From Myxococcales bacterium (GTDB lineage Bacteria; Myxococcota_A; Polyangia; Haliangiales; Haliangiaceae), in NCBI GenBank assembly GCA_947483555.1, contig CANKMW010000048.1, positions 1 through 64,000 on the forward strand: a stretch of DNA of 64,000 nt, read 5' to 3'. The position numbers and the translations under genes are program-made. Below, in pieces: positions 35,401 through 46,541 of the stretch. The stretch's first letter is position 1; each line of letters opens with the position of its first letter. The notes beneath the pieces were generated by a model that was given only the letters and a program-made list of their open reading frames with translations, was not told the origin of the DNA and ran no database searches.

Positions 35401-35501
35401 CGCAGCGACGACGGGGCCCCGCCACCGTCGTCGCTGCAGCCGCTCGCCGCGAGCCAGCACATCGTGCACACCGACCACACGAAACAGGTTCCCGACCTCA
35501 T
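32496..35501 (-). CDS. Secreted lipoprotein with Big2 repeats and lamin-tail domain
   Basis: 1001 residues from ATG 35501. Lipoprotein signal ending LAASGC. Six to seven bacterial Ig-like (Big2) domains, each about 85 residues, with the repeating pattern AITV-P-G-x-QFTATGTFSDAS, VTW, VATV and GTSTITA (about 45-600). A Big_5/SbsA-like segment follows (FSVAMRPLSL, TYRVRVTTGALSALG), then a lamin-tail domain (LVISQVYGGGGNAGSVYTHD, FIELHNTGPAPVALDG) at about 690-860. C-terminal module with Trp/Tyr-rich strands. Large surface adhesin or matrix protein. Faces the selenoprotein gene with a 28-bp gap. Confidence 0.85.
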   Translation of the reverse strand: MRSGTCFVWSVCTMCWLAASGCSDDGGGAPSSLRVNPPAATLGIGDQITVAAFFVIDGSSQSIDDGVTWTTDDGAQVSVTPGSGGSAVVRGLATGSALVTATARGLRGSTEITVAAATLTAITISPPAPAVAAGLTVQLAASGSFSDGSQADVSATVTWMSATAAVATIDGDGTVTGVTAGTSVITASQNGVTAMVTVTVGAPLLTAIAVTPTNPTVGIGMTQPMTATGTYSAGPTMDLTTQVAWTTGSGAVATVTGGGLITGVAQGSTAVIATLSAISGQTTVLVPPASLVSIVVGPDPASIADGRSQQFTATGMFSDASTMPMTEQVTWSSTMTGVATVSTTPGTRGLAAAQAAGTTMITATSGVISDTAMLTVTAAELDAITVTPSLPTLAKGRSQQFTATGLMSDGATPDLTSAAVWDSSDRTAVPLTAGGLATAAQLGSSLISAAIGTVSGGTTMTVGAAVVETIVVTPANPGRTIGQMVPFTATGTFSDASVGDVTTLATWGSSTMAVATVTTAGVASALTNGTSTISATIGPAIGATLLSVGPAPTVTVTNPADAAVAVPTPGTVAVTFSVAMRPLSLTAQSTAGACSGTFQLSTDAFLTCLPVAGPPVMSAGDTVATFTPAPALAFGITYRVRVTTGALSALGVAMAAPFTHPTGFTTFVDEPCGVGLVISQVYGGGGNAGSVYTHDFIELHNTGPAPVALDGMALQYASAAATSTWDVEALPSVIVPAGGYYLIQDAMGGGGTTALPTPDLILLTPFDLSVSSGKLALTSTTTQLPISTCPLGVDVIGLVGWGGSASCFEGAAAATAPSNNTTSLQRRRAGCIDAHHNGTDFARLTTLPRSGGTAPSVCACVASESNRAAEADYCVLQFPPTIAVASSAAMPAIYTRIFETGVTTTAGASPSVRAQIGHGPRAANPQVESGWSWFDAAFNVQVGNDDEYQAVLATPAIGAYAYAARVSIDGSNWTYCDLDGAGSNGSFAWSPVNGGALTVSP

Positions 35502-35554
35502 CGGCCGGGTTTCGCACCGCCGGCGGCGGCGGTCCAGCCCAAACGGCAGCCGCC

Positions 35555-36295
35555 TCACGGTGGCCGCCCGTTGACCGGCCGGTGGACCGCGAGGTCTACC
35601 CGACCCTCGACGTGGAGCCTGAGGAAGGCCTCGACCTCGGCGCTCAGATCCGCCACCGTCCGACCTCCGACCGCGATCGGATCGCCGAGGTGCACGTGGA
35701 CGATCTTGCCGGTCGCCGGCACGCGGGCGCCGCGGGGCAGGATGTCGATCGTGCCCCGGATCGCCACCGGCACGATCGGCGCCCCGGTCGCGAGCGCGAG
35801 GTGAAAGCCGCCCTTCTTGAGCGGGTTGATGCGCCCGTCGCGTGAGCGGGTGCCCTCGGGCGCAAGGTAGACACACACGCCGTCGCGAACCAGCTCGGCG
35901 GCGCGGCGAAGGCTGGCGCGCGCCGTGGTCGGGTTGGAGCGATCGACCTCGATGAACTCGGCGGCGCGCAGCAGCGGGCCCCACAGCGGAAAGCGGAACA
36001 GCTCGGTCTTGCCCAGCATGCGGATGGTTGGCGAAGGCAGGGTGGCGTACAGCATCGGGATGTCGAGGTGGCTCTGGTGGTTCGACATGTAGACGTAGGT
36101 CTCCCCAGGTGAGACCTGCGCCCCGCCACTCACCACCAGGTTCACCTCCAGGGTGTCAACGACGCGGCGTGCGAACCAGCGGGCCCGCTCGTCGATGTCG
36201 TGGCGCTCGAGCCGCCCGCGGGCCGCGTCGACCAACGAGGGTGCGGCGAGTCGGGCCATGTCGGCAACGATCCTCAGGCCATGGATGATCCCCAT
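35555..36295 (-). CDS. plsC: 1-acyl-sn-glycerol-3-phosphate acyltransferase
   Basis: 246 residues. The catalytic NHQSHLD (HX4D, H73-D78) and the lysophosphatidate-binding PEGTR (146-150) are both present, with GKTELFRFPLWGPLLRAAEF and PLKKGGFHLALATGAPIVPV between and after. Membrane-associated enzyme adding the second acyl chain in phospholipid synthesis. It ends 53 bp upstream of the Big2 gene and diverges from the HEAT-repeat gene. Confidence 0.92.
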   Translation of the reverse strand: MGIIHGLRIVADMARLAAPSLVDAARGRLERHDIDERARWFARRVVDTLEVNLVVSGGAQVSPGETYVYMSNHQSHLDIPMLYATLPSPTIRMLGKTELFRFPLWGPLLRAAEFIEVDRSNPTTARASLRRAAELVRDGVCVYLAPEGTRSRDGRINPLKKGGFHLALATGAPIVPVAIRGTIDILPRGARVPATGKIVHVHLGDPIAVGGRTVADLSAEVEAFLRLHVEGRVDLAVHRPVNGRPP

Positions 36296-36344
36296 CGCCG
36301 ACACAGTATGCGAGGACGTACGCGGCCGCGTGTTAGATTGAGTC

Positions 36345-37200
36345 GTGCGCTCGGGGATCGTGTTGCTCGCGGCGCTGGTGGTGAGCATCGCCGCCGCGTC
36401 CGCACGCGCCGACGCCATCGACGCCGAGGTCGCGCAGCTGGGCGCGGCCACCAGCTACAAGCGCCGGCTGGCGGCAGCGCTGGCGCTGGCCAAGAGTCAC
36501 GACGGTCGGGCCGTCATCGCGCTGTCCTCCGCGTTGCGCAACGATCGCGAGGCGCAGATCCGCCGCGTGGTCGCGCTCGCCCTGCCCAAGGCGATCGACG
36601 AGTCCACTCCACCGCGGGTCCGCGACACCGCGATGGAGACCCTCGAGCGCGCCGCGGCCCGCGATCGCGATCCCAAGGTCCGCGACCTCGCCGCCCGCGC
36701 CCTGCTCAAGCTCGAGGCGCTGCGGACGCCGGCCCCCGCGCCGGCCGGCGATCGACCGGCGGTGTTCGTCCACATCGGCGCCGCCGCCGACCTGTCGAGC
36801 AAGGCGCCCAAGGACACCATGTCCAAGCTGGCCAAGGTCGTGCGCGGCGTGGTTGCTCGCCGCGCCAACGACATGTCGACCGAATGGCCCGGCGCCCTGC
36901 CCACCGAGAAGCAGCTCACCGCCAGCGGTGCGCGCGCGTTCATCGTCGCCGCCACGATCTCGGCGATCGACGTCACCCGCAGCGGCGGCAAGGCCGAGAT
37001 CGCGTGCACCGTGTCGGTGCGCGTCGCGCCGTGGAGCGGCACCGACGGCGCCGAGAAGTGGGTCGCCCACAAGGCGGCCTCGGCGTCGGGATCGGGCAAG
37101 GCGATCACCGGCTCGGCCGCCGCCGCGATCGAGGGCGGCATCCGCGACTGCGTGATGGCGGTCGGCGAGGAGGTCACCAACAAGCAGGTGGTGCCGTTCC

Positions 37201-37226
<26 letters not shown>
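36345..37226 (+). CDS. Exported HEAT-repeat-like protein
   Basis: 293 residues from GTG 36345. Signal MRSGIVLLAALVVSIAAASARA; residues 30-125 hold three or four helical repeats with RVVALALPKAIDES and KVRDLAARALLKLEAL. The C-terminal part (ARAFIVAATISAIDVTRSGG, IACTVSVRVAPWSGTDG) looks like a beta domain. Its last 26 bp overlap the 3' end of czcA on the other strand. Function unknown. Confidence 0.75.
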
Positions 37227-40344
<3,118 letters not shown>

Positions 40345-40354
40345 GGTGTTCTCC

Positions 40355-41608
40355 TCAGTGGTCGTGGCCGCCGAAGCTCTCGCGGCGCGCCTCGGACTTG
40401 AGCAGGAAGGTCCCCGCGGTCACGACCCGATCACCGGCGACCAGGCCGCGGGTGATCTCGACCCAGTCGGCGGTGCGCACGCCGACCTCGACGGTGCGGA
40501 CCTGGAACTCGTGCTCGTCGACGGGTACGAACACGATCGAGCCGTCGCCGTCGCGCTGGACCGCGGTCGCCGGGACGAACAGACCCTCGCGGGGCTCGCC
40601 CACCGCCCCGGAGAGCGCGACGGTCGCGAACATGCCCGGCTTGAGCGCGCCGTCGGGGTTGGCGAGCACGACCCGCACCTTGATGGTGCGCGAGCGCCGT
40701 TCGAGGACGGCGCCGATGGTCTGGATGGTCCCGGAGAAGACCCGGTCCCTCCAGGCCGCGACCCGGGCGTCCACCCGGTGGCCGATCGCGACCTTGCCGA
40801 GGTCGCGCTCGTAGACGTCGACCATCACCCACACGGTGCGGAGGTCCATCACCAGGAACATCGTGTCGGCCGGCTCGATCATCTGGCCGAGCGCGGCCGC
40901 GCGTTCGACCACGACGCCGTCGATCGGCGACGTGATCGCCACCGCCGCGGCGAAGTGATCGTCGGCCTTCAGACGCCCGAGCTGGGCGTCGGACACGCCG
41001 AGCGTGTGCAGGCGCAGCTCGGCGGCCTCCTTCTCGGCGCGGGCGAGGGTGGCCGCGGCCTCGGCGGCCCGCCAGTCGCGCTCCGACGAGATCTTCTTGT
41101 CGAACAGCGCCTTCTCGCGGTCGGCGACGTCGCGCGCGACCTTGGCGGTGGTGTCCGCGGCGATGTAGTCGGCCTTGGCGCGCCCCAGCTCCGGCGAATC
41201 GATCAGCGCCAGCGTCTCGCCTTTCTTGACCATGTCGCCGACGCCCCGGGTCAGGCGCGTGATGCGTCCGGGCAGCCGGGGGCCGATGCGCGCCACGCCG
41301 TCATCGGGCGGCGTCACCTCGCCGGTTGCGCCCAGCTCGGAGGCCACGCTGCGGGTCGCCACGGTGACGAACGCGATCTTCGCCGTCACCGCCTGCTCGG
41401 GCGTGAGCTTCACCATGCCCGCCTGCTCGCCTTCCTCGTGCTCGCCTTCCTCGTGCTCGCCTTCGCCCTCCTCGTGCTCGCCCTTGCTCTCCTTCCGCTC
41501 GCCCTTCTCGGCCTTGCCACCGCCACCGCAGGTAGCGAGGCCAAGGCCGATCACGACGGCACCGAGGGTCGCGGCGACGCGGCGCGCGGACGTATGGATG
41601 AAGCTCAT
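40355..41608 (-). CDS. czcB: RND periplasmic adaptor with His/Glu-rich N-terminus, CzcB type
   Basis: 417 residues from ATG 41608. Lipoprotein-like signal ending GLATC, then a Glu/His tract (GEHEEGEGEHEEGEHEEGEQ) likely to bind metal. Barrel-sandwich lipoyl halves VARIGPRLPGRITRLTRGVG and AVAITSPIDGVVVERAAALG, hairpin with AEKEAAELRLHTLGV, and the beta-barrel domain WVMVDVYERDLGKVAIG. Bridges CzcA and the outer-membrane factor. The ATGA overlap with czcC shows coupled translation. Confidence 0.9.
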   Translation of the reverse strand: MSFIHTSARRVAATLGAVVIGLGLATCGGGGKAEKGERKESKGEHEEGEGEHEEGEHEEGEQAGMVKLTPEQAVTAKIAFVTVATRSVASELGATGEVTPPDDGVARIGPRLPGRITRLTRGVGDMVKKGETLALIDSPELGRAKADYIAADTTAKVARDVADREKALFDKKISSERDWRAAEAAATLARAEKEAAELRLHTLGVSDAQLGRLKADDHFAAAVAITSPIDGVVVERAAALGQMIEPADTMFLVMDLRTVWVMVDVYERDLGKVAIGHRVDARVAAWRDRVFSGTIQTIGAVLERRSRTIKVRVVLANPDGALKPGMFATVALSGAVGEPREGLFVPATAVQRDGDGSIVFVPVDEHEFQVRTVEVGVRTADWVEITRGLVAGDRVVTAGTFLLKSEARRESFGGHDH

Positions 41609-42840
41609 CGCAGATCCTCTCCACCGACGGCGCGGACGATCGCGGCGTGGGCAACGATGGCTTCCGCCATCGCGTCGAGATACGCAGCGCGGCTGGCGAT
41701 CAGCTCGCGGCGCACCAGGTTGAACTCGAAGTAGTCGATCTTGCCGGCCTCGAACGACTGCCGGGCCAGGTCGAGGTTCTCCTTGAGGCGCGCGTTGACC
41801 TCGAGGTCGTAGCCACGCACTGCGGCCAGCGCCCGCTGGTGGGTTCGCCATGCCAGGCGGGCCTCGCGCTCGACGTCCACGGTCACCCGCGCGGCGTCGA
41901 TCGTGACGCCGCGTTCGCGCGCGCGCGCGGCGGCCCGCCCGCCCTGGTTCCGGTTGCGCACCGGCAGGGTCACGGTGGCACCGAACAGGAGCACGTGATT
42001 CGTCGTGTCCGGGTCGGACTCGAGCCCGTAGCTGATGCCGAGGCCGAGATCCGGCGTGCCCAGCGCATCGGCCAGCCGCACCTCGGCCTTCGCGGCCGTG
42101 ATCGCGGCGCGGGCCGCGGTCAGCTCGGGTCGGTCGGCGGCGGCGCGGGCGGCGAAGTCGGACTCGCTCCACGGCAGCTCGGCCAGCGTCGGCAGCTCGC
42201 CGGCCGGCTCGACGCGATCCTGCGCCGGCGCGCCGACGGTACGCCCCAGCTCGGTGATCGCCGACTCGTAGCTGGTCTCGGCGTCGAGGCGCTCGTGGCG
42301 CGCGCGACCCAGCTCGGCGGCGGTCAGGTTGACCTGGAGCAGCGTGTCGTCGCCGAGGCCCAGCCTGGTCGCGGTGGCATCGGAGAGCTGCTGCGCGAGC
42401 TGCTCCACGTCGCTCGCCGCGGCGACGCGGGCCTGGGCGGCGAGCGCGAGGTTGTACGCTTGCCAGACCTTGAGCTGGGCGAGGCGGCGCACGGCGTCGA
42501 GCCGTGCCCGCACCACGGCCGCCTGGGCGCTCGCGGCGTCGCGACGGGCAGCGCGCTTGCCGCCGAGCTCGAACACCTGCGACAGCGACAGCTCGACCTC
42601 GACCCGGGTGTTGCCGCCACCGAGACGGGGTCCGGCGGCGGCGCCAAGCTCGGGGTTGTAGAGCGGACGTCCGGCCTGATCGGCGTCGCCGAGCGCGGCG
42701 GCGACCTCGGCGCGGACCACCGCCACCTCGGGGCGCTGATCGGCGCGCCGCATGGCATCGGACAGGTTGATCACCTCGGCGCGTGCCGTGGCGGAGAGCA
42801 TGCTCACCGCCACGGTCGCAAGGACCATGGATCGAGACAT
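41605..42840 (-). CDS. czcC: Outer-membrane factor of the efflux system, CzcC type
   Basis: 411 residues. Signal MSRSMVLATVAVSMLSATARA, then two TolC-like repeats with long helices (RPLYNPELGAAAGPRL, LSLSQVFELGGKRAARRD, LLFGATVTLPVRNRNQGG, FEAGKIDYFEFNLVRRELI). First of the three czc genes; a strong hairpin lies between it and the small upstream gene. Confidence 0.9.
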   Translation of the reverse strand: MSRSMVLATVAVSMLSATARAEVINLSDAMRRADQRPEVAVVRAEVAAALGDADQAGRPLYNPELGAAAGPRLGGGNTRVEVELSLSQVFELGGKRAARRDAASAQAAVVRARLDAVRRLAQLKVWQAYNLALAAQARVAAASDVEQLAQQLSDATATRLGLGDDTLLQVNLTAAELGRARHERLDAETSYESAITELGRTVGAPAQDRVEPAGELPTLAELPWSESDFAARAAADRPELTAARAAITAAKAEVRLADALGTPDLGLGISYGLESDPDTTNHVLLFGATVTLPVRNRNQGGRAAARARERGVTIDAARVTVDVEREARLAWRTHQRALAAVRGYDLEVNARLKENLDLARQSFEAGKIDYFEFNLVRRELIASRAAYLDAMAEAIVAHAAIVRAVGGEDLR

Positions 42841-42874
42841 CGTCGGACCTCGGGCGGTCGAACACCGCCGATGG

Positions 42875-42897
42875 GCGCGCCGGTGGGACCGGCGCGC
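42875..42897 (-). promoter_or_regulatory. Strong hairpin ahead of czcC
   Basis: GCGCGCCGGT (42875-42884), three-base loop, ACCGGCGCGC (42888-42897): a perfect 10-bp stem in the 105-bp gap between the small His/Cys gene and czcC. No T-run. It could protect the czcCBA transcript end after processing, or attenuate read-through from the first gene. Confidence 0.5.
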
Positions 42898-42945
42898 GCG
42901 TGGACATCGGAGCGCACCCGAAGGCGCGCGATCACGGCATCCGGA

Positions 42946-43296
42946 TCAGACGATCGGAGGGCGGGTCGGCGGTGCGGTCGACGCGCGGTCGGTCAACCCG
43001 TCGGGGATCTGGTGACTGCTGGCGATCGCCAGCGGCGACGTCGAGCGGTGCGCGGCGGGTACCGAGAGGATGATCGGGGTCGGCGTATGGCAGCCGCAGA
43101 GATGCATCGCGGGCGTGCAGCCGTGCTCGTCGGTACCGAGCGGCGCGTCGTCAGCATCGCCGTGGCCGTCGTGACCGAGGTCGCCGTACGCGATCACGTG
43201 CATCCCAGTCTCCACCATCTCGCCCGCGGGCAGCAGCCCGACGACGAGCAGGAAGGCGATGACGCGGACAGCCACAGGATCAGGTAGCGTGCCCAC
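42946..43296 (-). CDS. Small His/Cys/Asp-rich exported protein of the czc operon
   Basis: 116 residues from GTG 43296 (in-frame GTG at 43275 also possible). One hydrophobic N-terminal segment (VAVRVIAFLLVVGLLPAG) is followed by a metal-ligand-rich stretch: GDLGHDGHGDADDAP, DEHGCTPAMHLCGCH. The Cys, His and Asp spacing suits a periplasmic metal chaperone or sensor. It is the first gene upstream of czcCBA, a position where such small proteins are common. Family unknown. Confidence 0.6.
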   Translation of the reverse strand: MGTLPDPVAVRVIAFLLVVGLLPAGEMVETGMHVIAYGDLGHDGHGDADDAPLGTDEHGCTPAMHLCGCHTPTPIILSVPAAHRSTSPLAIASSHQIPDGLTDRASTAPPTRPPIV

Positions 43297-43304
43297 GCGC
43301 CGGT

Positions 43305-43562
43305 GTCAATGTCGGCGCTTCCCTCACCCGCAGCGAGTTCGCGCATCACAAGCACGGCAAGCTTCCCAAGGAGTCGCCGAAGATCGAAGCGGCGATCCTG
43401 GCCAAGCTACGGGCGACGTTGAAGGCGATGCCGCTCGACATCGAGCGAGTGTCCATCGTGGCGTTGCCGTCGGCCGTGCTCGCCAGGCTTGACCATCGCG
43501 AGCCGGCCGTCGATGCTCGGCGAGACGCATGCTCGACCTGTTCGACGAGTTCAAGGCGCTGA
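43305..43562 (+). pseudogene. Remnant of a gene upstream of the nucleotidyltransferase
   Basis: One frame reads as natural protein (LTRSEFAHHKHGKLPKES, PKIEAAILAKLRATLKAMPL, DIERVSIVALPSAVLARLD) but has no start codon; it opens after a TGA at about 43258 with noise. It runs into the start of the next gene. The N-terminus seems lost. The position suggests a partner of the nucleotidyltransferase cassette. Confidence 0.4.
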
Positions 43563-43996
43563 TCGCCGCGCTCGACGCGAGCGCGGTGGACTACGCGCTG
43601 TGCGGCGGCCTGGCGATGGCGGTCCATGCGCTGCCTCGCGCGACCGTCGACATCGATCTGCTCATCCGGCCCGAGGATCTGGTGGTCGCGAAGGACGTCG
43701 CCCGAGCGCTTGGATATACGTTCGAAGCCACGCCGATGAGCTTTCGCCGTGGCGACGTCGTGATTCACCGCGTGTCCAAGATCGATCCCGACTCCGGGGA
43801 CACGCTGACGCTGGATCTCCTGCTGGTGACCCCGGCCACGTCAGGCGCCTGGACCTCGCGCCTGACGCTCGCGTGGGACCAGGGTCTGGTGCGAGTCGTG
43901 TCCCGCGAAGGTCTCATCGAGCTCAAGTCTCTGCGCAAGAGCGGGCAGGATCTCGACGACATCGCGTTGTTGCAGCGAGGCGACGATGAAGGTTGA
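43529..43996 (+). CDS. Nucleotidyltransferase-fold protein, possible toxin-antitoxin component
   Basis: 155 residues. CGGLAMAVHALPRATVDIDLLI (about 27-48) carries the nucleotidyltransferase motif (GGxAxx...DxDLL) seen in MNT/AbiEii-like and DUF6036 proteins. The rest of the fold follows: ALGYTFEATPMSFRRGDVVI, LTLDLLLVTP. Its stop overlaps the next small ORF by ATGAAGGTTGA, and a gene remnant precedes it. Three-gene toxin-antitoxin-like context, function inferred. Confidence 0.75.
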   Translation: MLDLFDEFKALIAALDASAVDYALCGGLAMAVHALPRATVDIDLLIRPEDLVVAKDVARALGYTFEATPMSFRRGDVVIHRVSKIDPDSGDTLTLDLLLVTPATSGAWTSRLTLAWDQGLVRVVSREGLIELKSLRKSGQDLDDIALLQRGDDEG

Positions 43997-44153
43997 CATG
44001 TCGCCGCACGCGATCACGGTCCGCTTGCGCCGCGCTTCCCAGCTCCGGCGCCTTTGCCTCTCGCTGAGCAAGGCGAGGCCGCCGGAGGCGCCGGCCCACC
44101 CAGCGTTCGAGCTCGACTCGAGCCTTCGCGATGGGGCCAATCGACAGCGTTAG
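43986..44153 (+). CDS. Small protein coupled to the nucleotidyltransferase
   Basis: 55 residues: MKVDMSPHAITVRLRRASQL, then RRLCLSLSKARPPEAPAHPA. Start overlaps the preceding stop by 11 bp, a sign of coupled translation. The MKVDMSP-x-AIT-x-RLRR start looks like a conserved partner of such nucleotidyltransferases (recalled impression). Tail is possibly altered by nearby rearrangement. Confidence 0.5.
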   Translation: MKVDMSPHAITVRLRRASQLRRLCLSLSKARPPEAPAHPAFELDSSLRDGANRQR

Positions 44154-44204
44154 GCATCACCACGCTGCGCGAGATCCTCGCCGCCGCGGTCGAGGCTGCC
44201 GCCG

Positions 44205-45470
44205 GCGACCGATCCGATGGGCATCGAGCTGTCCGACGTGTTCGTGACCCTGCAGCCGCGTGATCGGTGGAAGCGGGCGACCACCCAGGACGAGCTGGTC
44301 GGGCACATGCAAGCGATGGTCTCGACGCTGCCCGGCATGCGGGCGGCGTTCACGCAGCCGATCGAGATGAGGGTCAACGAGATGATCGCCGGCGTTCGCG
44401 CCGATCTCGGCGTCAAGCTCTTCGGCGAGGACTTCGATGTGTTGCGCGCCAAGGCCGCCGAGATCGAGCGCATCTTGAAGTCCATCCCGGGCGCCGCCGA
44501 CGTCGTCGCGGAGCAGATCACGGGGCTGCCGATCATGCAGATCATCGTCGACAGCGAGGCGACCGCACGCCACGGCATCGCCAAGGCGGATGTCCTGGCG
44601 GTGGTCGCCGCGCTCGGCACCTACGAGGTCGGGACGCTCCAGGATGGCGAGCGCCGGTTCCCGATCACGATCCGGATCGCCGATCGCTACCGGCAAGACG
44701 AGGCGGCGATCGGGCGGATCCTGGTCCGTTCGCCGGGTGGCGAGCGCATCCCGCTCAACCGGCTGGCGCGGATCGAGACCATCGAGGGACCTTCGACCGT
44801 GCAGCGCGAGTGGGGGCGACGGCGAGTGATCGTGCAGGCCAACATCCGCGGTCGTGACATCGGGTCGTTCGTCGCCGAGGCGCGCCGTGCGATCGACGCC
44901 GGCGTCGAGCTGCCAGCGGGCTACTACGTCCAGTTCGGTGGCCAGTTCGAGCACCTCGAGGCGGCGCGGAGGCGTCTGATGATCGTGGTCCCGGTCGCGC
45001 TGGCGCTGATCTTCATCCTGCTCTACTTCACCTACGGCCGCGTGCTGGACGCGGTGCGGGTCTTCACCGGCGTGCCATTTGCCGCCATCGGCGGCGTGTT
45101 CGCCCTGTGGTTGCGCGACATCCCGTTCAGCGTCCCGGCGGGCGTCGGGTTCGTCGCTCTCTCCGGCGTCGCCGTGCTCGGCGACATGGTGCTGGTATCG
45201 ACCTTCCGCACCATGCTCGCGGCCGGCGTGCCGCCCGATCAGGTCCGCGACGCCGCGCTGCGCCGCCTGCGACCGGTGCTCATGACCGCCCTGGTCGCCA
45301 GTCTCGGGTTCGTGCCCATGGCGCTCAACACCGGGATCGGCGCCGAGGTCCAGCGGCCGCTGGCGACCGTGGTGATCGGCGGGCTCATCTCGTCGACCCT
45401 GCTGACGCTGTTCGTCCTGCCGGTCCTGTACACGCTGGTCGGCGGGCGCCGGCGGGAGACCGCGGCGTGA
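44205..45470 (+). pseudogene. 5'-truncated CzcA/CusA-type RND pump
   Basis: Similarity to the czcA of this window begins abruptly at ATDPMG (czcA about residue 613) and continues to the normal C-terminus: IELSDVFVTLQPRDRWKRAT, GADLGVKLFGEDF-like porter segments, GGQFEHLEAARRRLMIVVPV and GVGFVALSGVAVLGDMVLVS. About 420 residues remain of roughly 1040. The first TM bundle and the Asp/Asp/Glu proton motif are missing, so it cannot pump. An ATG at 44217 would permit translation of the fragment. The DNA just before it (44154-44204) is unrelated. Confidence 0.8.
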
Positions 45471-45588
45471 CGCGTATGGGTTGGTCGGTACGCCGTAACT
45501 CGCCCGGAGAATCACGTGGTTGGCGATGGGCGCGTCCCAGCGCCACCGTGCGATGGAAAACGATCGAAACGCCGGGTACCGTCTGGTG

Positions 45589-45783
45589 ATGGAACCCGCC
45601 GCGAAGCTTCTCGCCGAGGCGATGCAGTTGCCCGCCGACGAGCGCGAAGATCTCGCCGCGAAACTCCTCGATAGCCTCGAGCCGCCGACGGGGATTTCGA
45701 TCGAGGACCAGGACGAGATCGAACGACGGGGTGCCGACGCTCGGAGCGGTGCGGACGAGGTCAAGCGGGATCTCTTGCAGTGA
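45589..45783 (+). CDS. Addiction-module antitoxin-like protein (PF09720 type)
   Basis: 64 residues. The pattern LLAEAMQLPADEREDLAAKL then LDSLE matches the small RelB-like putative addiction module component. Directly followed, with GTGA overlap, by a toxin reading frame that stops early. Likely an orphaned antitoxin. Confidence 0.75.
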   Translation: MEPAAKLLAEAMQLPADEREDLAAKLLDSLEPPTGISIEDQDEIERRGADARSGADEVKRDLLQ

Positions 45784-45863
45784 TTCGTTTTCGGCCGGCG
45801 GCCGCTCGCGAACTCGCCGCCGACGTCAGGCACTACGAGAAGGATTATCCCGGGCGCGGGTAA
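45780..45863 (+). pseudogene. Truncated RelE/ParE-type toxin
   Basis: GTG 45780 gives IRFRPAAARELAADVRHYE, the first 20 residues typical of RelE/ParE toxins, then KDYPGRG and a TAA at 45861. A normal toxin has about 90-100 residues. Sequence after the stop is not recognisable as toxin in any frame I read, so the rest is deleted. Confidence 0.65.
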
Positions 45864-45933
45864 GGGATCGGTTGTCGAACGTCATGATCCTGATCCGACA
45901 GCACCTGCAGCGTCCCGGCCGGGAGCCCGTAGC

Positions 45934-46482
45934 GTGAAGCCGGCGGGGCGAACCGCGATCATCGCCGCGGTCGTGGTCGCGCTTCAGGCCGCCGCGGTGG
46001 TGGCGTATCTCCAGGTCGAGCGAGGTCGCCGCGTCAGCGCCGGGTTTGCGGTCACGACGCTCCCCGGTCTGCCGGCGCCGGCGCTGATGGTGGAACGCGT
46101 CGACGGTGTCGAGCTCGACGTCGCGCGCGATCGCGGCCGGGTGCGGGTCGTGCACTTCTGGGCGACGTGGTGCGTGCCGTGCCGCAAGGAGTTGCCCGAG
46201 CTGCTGGCCCGGGCCGCCGAGGTCGACGGTCTCGAGCTGCTGGCGGTCTCGGTGGATGACGACTGGGCCGTGGTGCGTGAGTTCTTTCCGGCCGGCGTGC
46301 CGCGCCAGGTGGTGCGAGCGCGCGACCGTGAGGCGCACCGCAGGTACGGAACCCAGGCGCTCCCCGACTCGTACGTGGTGACCCCCGACGGCCGTCTGGT
46401 CGAGCGGATCCTGGGCGCTCGCGACTGGTCCCGCCCCGAGGCGCGCCGGTATCTACGGACCCTCACCGAGCGCTGGCGATAG
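45934..46482 (+). CDS. TlpA/ResA-like thioredoxin-fold protein
   Basis: 182 residues from GTG 45934. Single N-terminal membrane anchor (TAIIAAVVVALQAAAVVAYL), then a periplasmic thioredoxin fold with FWATWCVPCRKELPEL (CxxC at C80/C83) and the cis-Pro region (YGTQALPDSYVVTPDGRLV). Should act in periplasmic disulfide reduction. It starts the plus-strand run that continues with blaI, M56 and the efflux genes, 59 bp before the blaI start. Confidence 0.85.
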   Translation: MKPAGRTAIIAAVVVALQAAAVVAYLQVERGRRVSAGFAVTTLPGLPAPALMVERVDGVELDVARDRGRVRVVHFWATWCVPCRKELPELLARAAEVDGLELLAVSVDDDWAVVREFFPAGVPRQVVRARDREAHRRYGTQALPDSYVVTPDGRLVERILGARDWSRPEARRYLRTLTERWR

Positions 46483-46512
46483 CGGATCCGGGGCCGATCA
46501 CTGAACCTACGA

Positions 46513-46541
46513 TTGACCATAGTAGCTATCTCGGCTACAAC
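46513..46541 (+). promoter_or_regulatory. Promoter with overlapping dyad operator upstream of blaI
   Basis: -35 TTGACC (46513-46518), 17 bp, -10 TACAAC (46536-46541). Inside it is a perfect dyad GTAGC-N7-GCTAC (46522-46538), resembling the GTA-rich half-sites of BlaI/CopY repressors. Initiation would fall at about 46548, so the mRNA could begin at or next to the GTG at 46551 (leaderless). Autorepression by the BlaI-like product is the natural reading. Confidence 0.6.
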
